Part shown: positions 44,351 through 55,848 of the stretch, piece after piece
Layout of the letters: each line of letters begins with the position of its first letter
Numbering within the stretch: position 1 is the first letter of the stretch
Assembly (NCBI GenBank): GCA_019400425.1
Contig: JAFREE010000031.1
Span: 62,001-126,000 of the forward strand
Source: Hymenochaete sp. R1
Taxonomy: Eukaryota > Basidiomycota > Agaricomycetes > Hymenochaetales > Hymenochaetaceae
Reading direction: 5' to 3'
Length of the DNA: 64,000 nt
Notes under the pieces: generated by a model
What the model saw: the letters and a program-made list of their open reading frames with translations, nothing else
The model's database searches: none
Told to the model about the DNA's origin: nothing
Translations under genes and position numbers: made by a program

Positions 44351-45584
44351 CGGGAGTGACGGCGCGTTTGCCCGACAAGTGAGTTATTATTCGTGGGAAC
44401 ATTCAAACTACTTGACTTGGATTTACCCGAGTACCGGACCCGTTGTCGCCAGTGCGCTTTCAAGGAGCTCCTTCTTCATCGCCGTAACATACTATTACGG
44501 CCAATCGAGAGCAGGTGTGTATAATTCACTTGATGACATGAAGATTAAAGCTTGAATATGCGCATTAGCCCTTTTGTTCAAAGAGTTGCAGTCCTCGGCC
44601 AAGGACTGTAAGCGAAAAGGTGCAGCCTGAGCACGAAATTGAGCAACATAGAACGGCAATCCGAGATGCATTTTTCATTGAGAACCAAAGCGGAGTCATC
44701 AGTATCTAGAACAGCGTTTATGCCATTTCAAGAAGGATTCAGAGCGTCGAGACTGGCGAAGGATGTGCAGTGCGAAACGCCAAATGAGTCCGCCCTTGGG
44801 ATTGAAGTTCGACATGTGCGGCTTGGAGTAGTCCCAGGTTCTCAATAGCGATATCGCGAATTTCGAGAAACGTCTTGTAGGGAACGTCTCTATCGAACTT
44901 CATCACAGCGCTCGATATTGGTTAGACCATACTGTCCAGGCCTGCGCTTAAAAGCATGATGGAACGCATAGGTCAAATTCAATCATCATCCTGGTTTACG
45001 AGCACATCGAAGCTGTGGGAATGCGTTCAACACAAGCTACCCGGGGCGCTGTTTCTTTCACGAGTAATCAAAGAGAGCTCGCCGGTGTTGTAAGGACCCC
45101 CGTATCTCCCTATATGTCCAGAGTTTATCCTGGGAAGCAGATGCAGTGCTGAGCTGAGTGTATGGACCTGGACGAATATCGAAAATCGTTCGTATCAATG
45201 ATTGCATACGGACGTTGCAGGGCGAGTTTGTGCTATGGGTGCCCACTCAGTATCGGAACGCTATCTGTAACATGAATCTGGAGAAGGCCATCCGATTAGA
45301 ATACGATGAGATGAGCTCTGCCGTGGCAGAGATTGGACAAAGTTATGCTCAGTTAATATTCGTACCGATTTATGTGGCTATATGCTTTCATTTAAGTAGA
45401 CTGACTCGTAATGTACCGGTAAACAATATATATATATACTATTCATGGACCACACGCCGTAGTTTACAGCAGGTATAAATGATCTTTGAAGTATTGTTTG
45501 TCGGAGTGAGCAGCGTCAGATTGACCCAAATCTGAGAGCAAACGTGTCGAGATTCCGCGACTTGTTCACCAGCAGCCACGGCGG
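44351..45584. other. Intergenic region between COX11 and MAF genes
   Basis: A divergent gap of about 1.2 kb. Reading frames of 60-106 codons occur on both strands, but none has recognisable composition or splices to a neighbour. An (AT)n microsatellite of about 13 nt sits at 45426. I see no tRNA or transposon feature. Confidence 0.45.
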
Positions 45585-46728
45585 ATGCCTCCTCAACACC
45601 AAGCAATCAAACCCCACGCACTCAAGGTCCCTGGACTCATCAAACTTAGCGGAAAACGTGTCGTTCTAGCATCCGCAAGTCCTCGCAGAAAGGAAATATT
45701 AGCAACTTTCGTGCGTTCCGTGTTTACATATACCCGATTCTATCGACACGTTCCCTCCCTGCTGACTCATTTTACTATGAACTGCGCTTTACTCGACCGA
45801 TTCAATGTGTGCTGAACGGTGCATTTATCGTGGGTTGGCGGAATATGAAACGCTTTAGGGTTTTGAACCGGAAATCATACCATCGACCTTCGAGGAGACG
45901 CTGCCGCACGATGAATTTGAGGACGTGCACGAATACCCCGTTGCAACGGCCTCACACAAAGCCGTAGAGGTCTACGAAAGGTTGATTGTGCGTGACACTT
46001 TTCAACTTCATCTAAGTACATGCTAACGTTCTTGAAATGCTCTAGCAAGAAAACGAAGATGACCCTCCAGATCTCGTCATTGGAGGTACGTCTGTATCCT
46101 AGATGTCAAACAGCCATTTAGAGAGCTGATCGTAATGCGCCCACTCCTAGCTGACACCGTCGTCTTGACCCATATCCTCAACGCACATTCTGGTGTACAT
46201 GAGTCCCTATTACCCCAACAGCGACCCGACATCCTTGAGAAGCCAATCTCGAAGGCTGATAACCTTAGGATGTTACTCGAACTGAACGGGGCGGCATGTG
46301 AGGTCGTGACGGGCGTTTCGTTAGGTATAGGAATCTGTTTAACATCCTGACTGGCTCATTTAGCATTTTACTTTCTCTTTTATTCTTCAGTGTACCCAAT
46401 TTTAACTGCTCCAGGCTATGCAATCAAGTACGCTAAGTTTCTCTATTCTTCCGGACAGGAATATCTCTAATAAATGTGTCCCGCTAGATCAATAGACGAA
46501 CGCACAATCGTCCACTTCGCCCAGAACAAGGCCGAAGTCCTTCAAGCGTATGTAGACAGCGGCGAAGGGCTCGACCGTGCAGGCGGGTTTGCCGCGCAAG
46601 GTCTTGGTGGCATGCTCGTGAGCAAGGTTGAGGGAGACTATCACAATGTTGTGGGGTTCCCGGCTGCGTCGTTCTTTAAGCTTTTGGATTTGCTTGTGGA
46701 GGAGGAAGATGACTTCTTGGACATATAA
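45585..46728 (+). CDS. Maf/Ham1-superfamily nucleoside triphosphate pyrophosphatase
   Basis: House-cleaning pyrophosphatase of the Maf/ASMTL family, hydrolysing non-canonical or modified NTPs (typically dTTP, UTP or pseudouridine-type nucleotides). Six exons join in frame to about 240 residues. The signature V-V-L-A-S-A-S-P-R-R-K-E-I-L is at residues 25-38. E-T-L-P-H-D-E-F and A-S-H-K-A-V-E-V-Y are substrate-cleft positions. V-I-G-A-D-T-V-V holds the metal-binding Asp, formed across a splice junction. K-P-I-S-K-A-D-N-L-R-M-L and V-T-G-V-S-L-V-Y-P follow, and A-G-G-F-A-A-Q-G-L-G and N-V-V-G-F-P complete the fold. A short extra N-terminus (about 22 residues) is weakly basic and may be cytosolic. 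Confidence 0.92.
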
Positions 46729-46931
46729 AGTGTATATTTTGTTATAGGTTTGTCGGATAGTCGATTTGTAAACTTAGATTATGAAGTGACCCCAATGCGC
46801 TTTACCTGTAAGGAGGGAAGGCCAACGTTACAAGACGCACGCATAGCTCCATAAACATGTTGTAAACCGTAAATAACACAAATTGCCCGATGAAGAGCAC
46901 GATCACAATGATTAATCAACTCTAAGAACCT

Positions 46932-48889
46932 TCAGTCTTTCTTCTTCTCTGAACTCCATTCTCTTCTCGGCGGCGGAGGCGCTGCGGGCGACGCAGGTCC
47001 GAATACGCTCGGTGTCGCAGGTCCAAGCGGAGAATAAGGTGACGTGGCCCCAGCAGCGTACGGATTCGGAGTAGGCAACGCTCCCGTTCCAAGGTTGGGC
47101 GAGGATCCAGTCATGCCACTCAACACCGGCTGTTGCTGGGACGCAAACGACTGGGATCCGGACCCTCCTAGCCCGAGACCATATCCGTTCCCTGTCGTAG
47201 GCCCGTTTCCATACGGAGTGGCAGAAGCAGGAGCAGGTGAATACACGGAAGGCGTTGTCGGGGCGTAAGGCGACGGAGCGCCAAACGACCCACCAACAGG
47301 CGTACCCGCGTAGCTGCTATACGGCGACCCATTTTCGGACATCCAGCTACTACCTTGCCTCGTTGCGGATATACGGGAGCGTAGTTCGCCGCCACCCCAT
47401 TTGCGTTTGGCTTGGGCACCGGAGGATTCGGCGGCGACGAGGCCGGGGGTTTTGTCTGCACCTGAGACGACGTCGTAGGCCTTTGAAGATATGCGGAAGG
47501 CCCAGCCAGCGCAGCACCACACACCACCAACGACGCCCACAATACTAGAAAATAAGAGAAATGTGCGATGTAAAGAAAGTGAGTAGGGGAGAACGCAGAT
47601 GATGGCACTCACCGAATCAGGAATTGAACGAACGACGTTGTCTTTTGGTGGACCGTCATCCTGAGCGGTTCGATGTCAAACTTGAAGAAGATGCCAGGTG
47701 TTCCGGAGTCATGATCGAGGACGCGTGTGTAGTGAGTAACGCTGTATTGGTTCGTATGTAAAGGTTTCGTGCTTGGGGCGATGTATGTCGTAGGCACGAC
47801 GGACAAGAAATACTGGTATGCAACGAATGCTGTTTTATCATCAGAATGTAGCCCGTTCTTCCAAGAAAAGTTCACGTACGCTCTTTAGCGATCTCGTATG
47901 TGTTTTGCAGCGGTTGAGTCATGTCGGGGAAGTAAGGGCCAAACGAGAGGTCAGTGACAACATGCGATAAGTTCATTTCTAGTCTCGACGTGTTAGCTGC
48001 GAGGTGTCAAAAAAAGTCACCAGTAGACGAACTTGAGTGGTCGACATGCTCCCTACTTCGATAACCATGTCCGGCGGTAGTGATGTGCAGGTTCGCTATC
48101 AACCGACAGCTTTAGCGCTCTTTCTTTCTTTAAAGAACGCATACGCACCCGTAACCTTCTTCGTAACGATTGACCCATAGACTCGACACGCAGAACCATC
48201 CGGCTTATAGTTGTACGTGGGGCGGAAGCTACTCTTCCGCCTGAAAATTACGTCGAAGAAACCTCTTGACTTCCGTGATTGCGCCACCGCTTGACGAGCA
48301 TCGAGTTGCTGAGTGTGGGCCCTGAGAAAGACGCCGCTGGTTTAGTAACATGCATGTATCTAAAAAATGGATGACGACGTACTGCAGAACTTCAGCTTGC
48401 GCTACGTCAAAGAGAGTCTATAGTTGAAGTGGGTCAGAAGGTACTACTTTGAGCGAGGGACTCTTGGTCAACATACACCATCTCGCTTGAAACCATCGCT
48501 CAAGAATAACCTATCACCCATAGCGTCCCGAAGGTCCACGCTCAGGACTAATGGCACATGAGCAGGTTATCGTACGACTTTAAATTTCAAGCACGCTCAC
48601 ATCGACAAGGCATGCCTACGACCAAGTCCACATTAATATCCATATAACTCTGCTCGTTCTTGTCGATTCCATATCCATACGTCGGCCATCCAAAAAAGTA
48701 TTCTCCAATATCATTCAGAACCAACAAAAACGAGATAGCTGCGACGAGGATCGTGAGGAAGCCGCGCTCGCCTGAGCGAGCCTTGTAGGTTGTTGGGAGC
48801 TTGGGAAAGGCGTCGAATTGTTTCATGCTGGGCGGGGCGATGTTATCGAGCCGGTCGAGGATGGACTCCTCGGTGGGTGATGCTGCCAT
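46932..48889 (-). CDS. ERV41: COPII vesicle protein ERV41 (ERGIC2-like)
   Basis: ER-Golgi cargo receptor partner of Erv46. The N-terminal ERGIC domain has M-K-Q-F-D-A-F-P-K-L-P, then a first membrane segment (F-L-T-I-L-V-A-A-I-S-F-L-L-V-L) and E-Y-F-F-G. The lumenal domain includes D-I-N-V-D-L-V-V-G-M-P-C, C-R-V-Y-G-S-I, A-N-L-H-I-T-T-A-G-H-G-Y, N-L-S-H-V-V-T-D-L-S-F-G and Y-F-L-S-V-V-P-T-T-Y. G-I-F-F-K-F-D-I-E-P-L precedes the second membrane segment. The cytosolic tail is unusually long (about 190 residues), Pro/Gly/Ser/Tyr-rich, and ends S-E-K-K-K-D, which fits a C-terminal K-K-x-x retrieval signal. About eight exons; some small middle exons were located by homology rather than resolved exactly. 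Confidence 0.87.
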
Positions 48890-49356
48890 CTCTCGACAGC
48901 ACCAGCGTTTATATTAAGAAATAAAAGAGTGAGGTAGGAGAGAGACGTGGAAGGAAAAGGCCGGCGTGGTCGTCGTTGCCAGCGGTAGAGCTTGCCCTTG
49001 AGTCGAATGCGGGCATCACGCGCGTAGCTTTACTCCGGCTTTCCTGGACATCTCATACGTGGCATTCTCCGGCATTTCTTCGCTCACCAAAAGTTTCAAC
49101 TCGGTATTTGGCCATTTCAAGCGTTGAACTGTGCACCAGGTAGATCTTGCAAGAAACACTCAAATCTATTGAGTAAATCATACAGAGTACTTGATCTTGG
49201 TTAAAGTGGTCGTGGGAACATATCACATGATACGGTTTTGCCTATCTTAGTCTATCCCGCGTCGATCACTCACATATTAATATTTGCGACGCGCTCGGCT
49301 TAGCCACGTTAGTATCGTTCTTTCTCTTCGACCACCTTCTTCCAACCAGCCTGTTC
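48890..49356. promoter_or_regulatory. Divergent promoter region of ERV41 and the RING gene
   Basis: The start codons of the two divergent genes are 467 nt apart. No TATA box is evident. The plus-side leader is C/T-rich just before the start at 49357, and a longer overlapping reading frame from 49284 is in a different frame from the RING protein. Confidence 0.4.
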
Positions 49357-50167
49357 ATGTCCAACAGCCCCTTACCCGTTCCAACCACAGCTTCAACACA
49401 TACTTCAGCCTCTCGGATACTCCGCCATACTTCACGCTCAACTCACATTCCTCAAATACATTCTACCACAACTTCTCGAGAGTCAAGCCGTGCTGCCGAC
49501 CACGAGTCTCTTACCGAGCCCGATGATAGTAGTCAATCCTCAAGTATTTCTTCTTTAATACGCGAGATTGAAGAAACTACATCGTCAAGTTGTTCTGGAA
49601 CGAAGCGACCTTCACGGAGGAGGAGAAATAGCAGCAATGAGCGCCTTTCAGATACCTCGTCCGCTCTGGACGTCCAGTTCGTAGACAAGTCTGAATCAAG
49701 GCTGTCGCTCCAAAGTCCACCGCGCAATAAAGTCAAACGGGAAGGCACGGAATTTAAAGAAGAATCAGACGTGGAAGTACTTGAACTACCCAAGGATGTC
49801 GTCGAAAGGAAATTTACTCCTCCACCCAAGCAATCTAACGCTACGGACACCCCTCCAGTCCCTTCCGAGCCAATATCCGACTTCATGTGTCCCATCTGCT
49901 TCTCTACTCTAACGAATGCAACTTCGACACTGTGCGGACATGTGTGCTGCGGCGAGTGTTTGTTCGCCGCCGTGAACGCAGCCCTGCAGCGAGGGACTAA
50001 TGGGCGTGAACCTAATGTTGCGAGGTGGGCATTTCTATTATCTAAAATGATTGGTTCTAGTGTTTGTCTGAACAGACTTGAATAGATGTCCCGTATGCCG
50101 AATACCCCTAAAAGGTTGGGATGGACGAGGCGGTGGGGTGGTTGGCCTTGTGATGCGTACAATCTAG
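49357..50167 (+). CDS. RING E3 ligase resembling the SUMO-targeted ligase SLX8
   Basis: Two exons (49357-50024, 50086-50167) give 249 residues. The N-terminal two thirds is Ser/Thr-rich and disordered. V-E-V-L-E-L at residues 139-144, preceded by E-E-S-D, fits a SUMO-interaction motif. A C3HC4 RING starts at Cys178: C-P-I-C, A-T-S-T-L-C-G-H-V-C-C-G-E-C-L-F, and C-P-V-C supplied by exon 2. The protein ends V-G-L-V-M-R-T-I, like the C-terminal tails of Slx8/RNF4 that contact E2-ubiquitin. The assignment to SLX8 rests on RING spacing, the C-terminal position of the RING and the SIM; no partner SLX5 is visible. Its stop codon lies 21 nt from that of the convergent THG1 gene. Confidence 0.75.
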
Positions 50168-50188
50168 ACATGGAAACAGGCGCTGCAT

Positions 50189-51325
50189 TCAACTTTCATC
50201 CAAAATACCGGAATGTTGGATCCAAAAATCATCTCGGATCAAGTCCTCGTGAATGACTCGGATGATTTTCTTGGTTTTCTTTCGTCGTAGCTCCGGGACC
50301 TGGAATTTAATGTCCTTCGACGGAGTGGTGGTGGTGAGCTCTTCCGATATCTGATTATCTACACTGTTCGTTAAAGTGATGATTTCTACTTCGGATGTCT
50401 AGACGAAATTAAATCAAGGTTCTTCCAAGGCAGATTGCATCTTACCTCACGTATCAAAACGCTTCCTTTGCGAAAACGAGCATCAATGTTGTTGTAATTT
50501 ATACCAAATCGAGAGTAGAGTATTTCATGTTTCTCGTTGGAGACCGTACCCTAATTACAGCTAGATCAGATATTTGTCGGATTTGTTGCATTATTTTACT
50601 TACTCGTAGCGTTGCATGAGCTTCAGTGGTCGTTTGCCCTCCCTGTTGAATCAACGCCCAGAAGGCGGTATTGTACAAGTTGTTTATATGCGCTATGATG
50701 GAACGTCAGTTCGACGGGTAATTGGCTCGGAGTGACGCAACGCACTGTCCGCTTGCCGCCAGGCGAAGTAGTCCCGAACCTCGCCTTCTGTGGGATAAAG
50801 AACTATACGGCCGTCAAACGTTGGAGGATACTTTAAGGGTGTGTCGGGGAAGAAGGAGGGCCAACGGAAGATATATGCCGCGGTGAAGTGAGATACTAGA
50901 GTAGTTAGGATTTTGGACTCTCGTCGGTTGTACAGAGGGGTCGAGCGTCTCAGTAGGAAGCTACGATTACTTTGAATATGATAATGCACTGATACACACT
51001 AGCACAACTTACCTGAACTCATCCGACTCGCCGAAACCAAGAACAATGTCCTTGTACTCGTTCATGACCGATTTCGCTGCTTCGTCCATCAATTTCAGAC
51101 CACGCTCATCATTTGGCTTCGAAAACCCGTGTAAATCGGTGAGCCTTAGCGAGCCGAGATCTCTCGTCAGTCCTGGATACTTTGACTTTGGGGAGAGAAA
51201 GTGCGGTGGGGGTAGATTCACCGATGAAATGCGTGGCCGTCGATACGACATACGATGAATGTGTTTGGGAGGAGTGGATCTGGACGTTCGAATTCTCTGA
51301 CATAGGCATACTTTGTTCCGGCCAT
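50189..51325 (-). CDS. THG1: tRNA(His) guanylyltransferase THG1
   Basis: Adds the G-1 nucleotide to the 5' end of tRNA(His) by reverse polymerisation, needed for histidyl-tRNA charging. The N-terminus reads M-A-G-T-K-Y-A-Y-V-R-E-F-E, then F-I-V-C-R-I-D-G-H-A-F-H-R carrying the first metal-binding Asp. After an intron comes D-L-H-G-F-S-K-P-N-D, then L-G-F-G-E-S-D-E-F with the second acidic pair. S-F-L-L-R-R-S-T-P-L-Y-N-R-R follows across the next intron, then A-A-Y-I-F-R-W and F-D-G-R-I-V-L-Y-P. The C-terminal W-I-Q-H-S-G-I-L-D-E-S closes the protein. All catalytic positions I can identify are intact. It is convergent with the RING gene and divergent from the acidic-protein gene. Confidence 0.93.
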
Positions 51326-51584
51326 ATTGCTCGTCAATACTAATGCTCGTCGTCGTCGAATGTCTAGAGAGGAGTGAGTCGAAGAGGGTGGCCTGAATGT
51401 CCCTAAAGCACGTGCTGTGACTCACCCCCTTCCTCCTTTCACGACCTTCCTCGCATCTCTTCTTTCCTTTCGACGCCCATCATCTCCATCCCTATCCTCG
51501 ACACTATCCGTTGTTCACCATCCCCCTCACAACTCTACATCCTACACTTCATATCTCACTTTACACCTGCAAGTTGTCATCGTG

Positions 51585-52383
51585 ATGAGTACCACGACCT
51601 CGACTTATCGCCGCCGCTTTGGCCGTGCGCCTTCCCCTCCGACCTGGCTTTGGTACGAGCAGATTCCTTACGACGAAGACTCCAGCTGCTCCGACGACGA
51701 CATCTCAGATTGCTCTGACGACTATCGTGATCGTTCTTGTTCCGAGGACGACGAAGAGTACCATCATAGTCATTCCCATGGCCATGAAACCCTCTCCGTG
51801 GCGGCGCCTCCCGCCCCCGCCAGTGAATCCGGCTCCAATACAGACTCGGCCGAGTCTCGTCCTGGCTTGAGTGCAAGGAATGCCCAGTCGAGCGTTGTCG
51901 GAGGCGTATTTGATGAGAAGTCGGGCGAAGATCATGGTGCTGGTGGCGATAGTGATGCGTGCATCAAGAAGGACCTCAAAGGGAAGCAGCGAGCTGTTGA
52001 GCCTCCTGAAGCCGCCGAGGAGAGTCCGAGGCGCCGTGAGCGGGAGCGCAGGCGAAAGAGGGAGCCTGCCATTACGCTTAGGCCTATTCTGACCATTCAG
52101 AAGAGTCAAGGCTTTGTCTGGAATCAGGTGCATCGATAACATTCCCTCAGATTTCTCTATCGCGTTTGTGCTAACTTCTGTTTGACATAACGAAGGATCT
52201 GTTCGTCCCGCCTTATATCAAAGACCGCTGTAAGTTGTTTCTCTTGCATTGGCCCACATTCGAAGAAGCTCGCTGACTTCAGCTTTCCAATTGCGTTTTC
52301 CTTTTTGGGGCATCTCCATGGTACCGGTACCGATGACGTCGCGACCTCTCAGATGTAGCATCGACCTCCCCTCCGGACGGTAG
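51585..52383 (+). CDS. Acidic/basic low-complexity protein of unknown function
   Basis: The first exon runs from M-S-T-T-T-S-T-Y-R-R-R-F-G-R to W-N-Q and contains P-P-T-W-L-W-Y-E-Q-I-P-Y-D-E-D, then long Asp/Ser/Cys runs, a His-rich patch and an Arg/Glu-rich basic block (R-R-R-E-R-E-R-R-R-K-R) that could be a nuclear signal. Exon 2 reads D-L-F-V-P-P-Y-I-K-D-R, and exon 3 begins after a TTCAG acceptor. The 3' end is uncertain. The in-phase reading stops at 52383, but another frame with E-V-D-V-V-E-I-N-V-K-E-G runs to 52495 and would need a different splice. I recognise no family. An upstream in-frame Met at 51417 lies in a C/T-rich leader and was not preferred. Confidence 0.55.
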
Positions 52384-52965
52384 CAGCGGATGCTGCCCGA
52401 CGCCCGCATCTCTTTACAACGGAATGGGTGGACATGAGGTCGATGTTGTCGAGATAAATGTGAAGGAAGGCGAATACGCTCACATCATCCCCTAATTGAG
52501 TTCACTTCAAGCTTACACGTTCAAGAGCACGACTTTACCCTTTTACTCAAATACGGCGCATTTAGAAGGACTCCTTTATTGCATTTCCCTGTTTTACCAA
52601 GCTCTGTCGATTGCATTGCCCCCTTCTCTTATTCCATTTGTTCTCAGAGTACCCCTCCGCCTTTTTTGCGATGACTTTATGGTTTTCTAATTTTGTGCTT
52701 CTTTCTCCTGTTACATTTTTTCTCACTTTCTCCATAACTCGACTGGCTTTCTCTTTCCGTCTGTTTTTTTTTTTCATTTTATAGTCATAAACAATCAATA
52801 AAGTCTGTTTGCCATTTCTGATCTTGTGAAACTGCATGCCAGTTTCTGCGAATGCTCCGTTCCGAGTCCTTGAGGAAGCGGCACGTGAAGCGGATCCGGC
52901 GGTAAGCGTTCAGAGAGTTGTGGCGGGAATGTCGTTAGTGTCCAGCCTGCACTTAACCCACCACC
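52384..52965. other. Intergenic region upstream of the M28 protease gene
   Basis: This contains the possible alternative 3' coding part of the previous gene up to 52495, then T-rich DNA (a run of T near 52766) and the promoter of the protease gene. The start codon at 52966 lies in a strong context (CCACCATGG). Confidence 0.4.
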
Positions 52966-55848
52966 ATGGGTGCGCGCGAACGCTTAGCGGCCATCTTTGG
53001 CTTCACAGCGCTGCCAGTAACGGTACTATCATTAGCAGTTTACGCTGCTCTGTTTATTTCTATAGCTATCCTCGACGAGTTGCCTGCCGTTCCAGGCAAA
53101 AATGACCAACTCGGACTGGACATCGATAGGGCGTATGCGGACCTTCACAAGGTATTTCTAGAGCTTTCCCTCAATCTCCTATGAGGAAATTCTGACGGCG
53201 CTCATAGATAGCTGGCCTCCCGCACCCTTACAACTCCCACCAAAACGACATCGTACGGGACTATATCCTCTCTCGCGTCCAGTCCATTGCCTCCAATTCC
53301 TCCTTCACGCACGTACACGACGACCTCACTACCAACGTCACATTCGGTATAACGTCAGGGACCTTCGGCCAAGGAAAAGGAGATATACAGGCGTATTTTG
53401 AAGGTTCGAATGTTCTTGTCAAAGTGGATGGCACGGAGCCTGAGCGCGACGCGGTATTGTTCTCGGCGCACTTTGACTCGGTGTCGACGGCTCCGGGGGC
53501 GACAGATGATGGGATGGGCGTGGCAACGCTCCTTGCGCTCGTTGAGTACTTCTCGGAGAGGCAGCCACAGAGGACGGTTGTGTTCAATATTAACAACGGG
53601 GAGGAGGACGGGCTGTATGGTGCACATGCGTGAGCATCCAGCGCTTTTTTCATATTTGCATGACAAATACTGAAATGAAAATCACCAGTTTTATCGAACA
53701 CCCGTGGTTCAATCAGACGTCTGATTTTATCAATCTCGAAGGTGCTGGTGCTGGAGGGTATGTTTATCTTTTCTAACCTTACGTGTAACACCATCTCTTA
53801 CATCTTTCGCAGCCGACCCCTCCTTCTTCGATCCACCTCCACCCGTGTTACGCAAGCCTGGTCTAAAGTACCGCATCCACACGCCCTCGTTGTCAGTGCA
53901 GATGCCTTCAACCATGGCTTAGTCAAGAGCGGCACCGATTATACCGTCTACACTGCAGCAGGTCGTGATGGTTTGGATTTTGCGTTCTACCGGCAGAGAA
54001 GCAAGTACCATACCAAAGAGGATGCAATCCCTTCGTTAGGTGGGAAGGCAGCATTATGGAGTATGATGGAAAGCTCGTTGAAAGCGGGTCTGGATCTCGT
54101 AAATAGTGATGGTTCCGGGTCGGGAAGCACACCGGTTTACTTCGACTGTGAGTATTCGAGAAAGGACCAACGCATAAATGCTTAAGCTTCTTGCAGTGTT
54201 TGGAGAGGCTCTCGCGGTGGCACCCTTGAAGACATTCTATATTATCAATATCCTTTTGCTAGTGCTCGGTCCCTTCGCAGTAGCTCCCCTTCTTTTCTTT
54301 GCATCATTGCACAACAAACTGTACTGGGCGCCGCGGGGGTGGGGTCGTGTCCCAGCTGCAATTATAGTCGGAGGAGGGCTGACCATAGGCCTCGGAATGA
54401 TTTATGCAAGAGTTAATCCTTTCGTAAGTTTATTCTCACCCAATCTCTTATGCAAAAAATTGTCGATTAATTTTTCGATGCTTCCCAACAAATAGATCGT
54501 GTATTCCTCGCCAGCAGCGGTGTTTGTTTCGACGCTCGCAGTGAACTTGCTTGCTATCTTCGCCGTCTTCGAGCTATTCACATACTTCTTGCCCATTCCA
54601 CAGTCGCGTTCTATGGCCCTCCTCGAGAACTACATCTTTTGGTGGGTTCTTCTGGTGGTCGACACGGCCCTTATTGGGAAGAGCGATCTCGCTGGGCTGT
54701 ATTTCTTGACATTCTGCCATTCGGGAGCGCTCGTTGCACTTCTCCTTGACTTGGTGGGACACTTTACACTGCCGAGTGCTAGAGGGAAGGGTAACAGGAA
54801 CGCAACAAATGCTGTAGATGACGGAGAGGATGACGATAGGCCCGGACTCGAAGAATCCAACGAACGGACGCCTTTGCTCGCCAATGATGGACACGCGATT
54901 CGCAAGAGTGAAATCAGCGAGGACTACGGTCTCGGGCTTTGGATTTTTGAATTCCTGTTTTCCGTCCCCATTCCCGTTATTCTGCTTACGCAAATGACTG
55001 TCATGCTCCTCAACGCTCTCAATCAGACGCTTGCAGACGGGAGCCCAGCGTCCACCGTGTACCTCTCGGTTTCGATCCTTTCGACTTTAATCTTTGTCCC
55101 TTTTCTTCCGTTCGTCCACAAGCTCCATCGTGCAGTACCATACATCGCCGTCGTCGTCGCTATCATCACCATCCTCTACAATGCCCTCGCATTCCCTTTC
55201 TCTGTCAACTCTCCCCTCAAAGTCTTCTTCCAGCAAACAATGGACCTGGACGCGGGCAATAACTCCATCCAATTCACCGGCGTCGACCCATGGCTATCGA
55301 ACAGCATCGTCCCCGAGATCCCCTCGTCTTGGGGAACAGACCACAGATGCTCCCACCGCGACTCCCTCCGAGCCGGTCTTCCATCATGTCTCTGGTCTGG
55401 CCTCACCCCACACATCACAGCAGACGACCCCTCGACCTGGCTCTCCGTCAACGCAACCCAAACAGCGCCGGGCATGGGCCTCATTTCCATCTCCGGCACC
55501 CAAACGCGCGCATGCAGACTCTACTTCGACGCACCCGTCAGTGCTGCAAGCGTGCGCAACGCGACAGGGGAGATACAAAAGGAGTTCCCTGTGGATGTGG
55601 ATGGTGATGGGATTACGGAGGTGAGGCTTTGGAGCCGGAGTTGGGGGAAGGTGTTTGAAGTGAGCGTCGCGTGGGACGTGCAGAGCGGTAATGAGAAAGG
55701 GTTGAGGGGGAAGGCGGCGTGTGAGTGGGCGGAGGAAGGAGTGATTCCGGCGATGGAGGAGGTGGTGAGTTTCTTGCCAAAGTGGGCGAGGGTGACGAAG
55801 AGGACGGACGGGTTGTTGGAGGGGTATAAGACGTTTGTGATGAACTGA
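52966..55848 (+). CDS. Vacuolar membrane M28 metalloprotease (PFF1-like)
   Basis: Homologue of yeast Pff1 (YBR074W), a zinc protease of peptidase family M28 embedded in the vacuole membrane. One N-terminal membrane segment (about residues 10-40) is followed by the lumenal protease domain. Zinc and catalytic residues are all visible: S-A-H-F-D-S, G-A-T-D-D-G-M-G, N-N-G-E-E-D-G-L-Y-G-A-H, F-I-N-L-E-G-A-G-A-G-G and K-Y-H-T-K-E-D-A. Two long transmembrane blocks follow, beginning with F-Y-I-I-N-I-L-L-L-V-L-G and S-S-P-A-A-V-F-V-S-T-L-A, separated by an acidic loop. A C-terminal lumenal domain ends the protein. Seven exons keep frame; the last, from about 54497, is over 1.3 kb. Total length of about 890 residues is usual for the family. 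Confidence 0.92.

Noticed and set aside
44292..44380. Plus-strand ATG frame opposite the COX11 presequence.
   Set aside because: Antisense to COX11 exon 1, with no continuation downstream.
52603..52837. Lys-rich minus-strand frame upstream of the M28 protease.
   Set aside because: Arises from T-rich leader DNA on the plus strand; low complexity.
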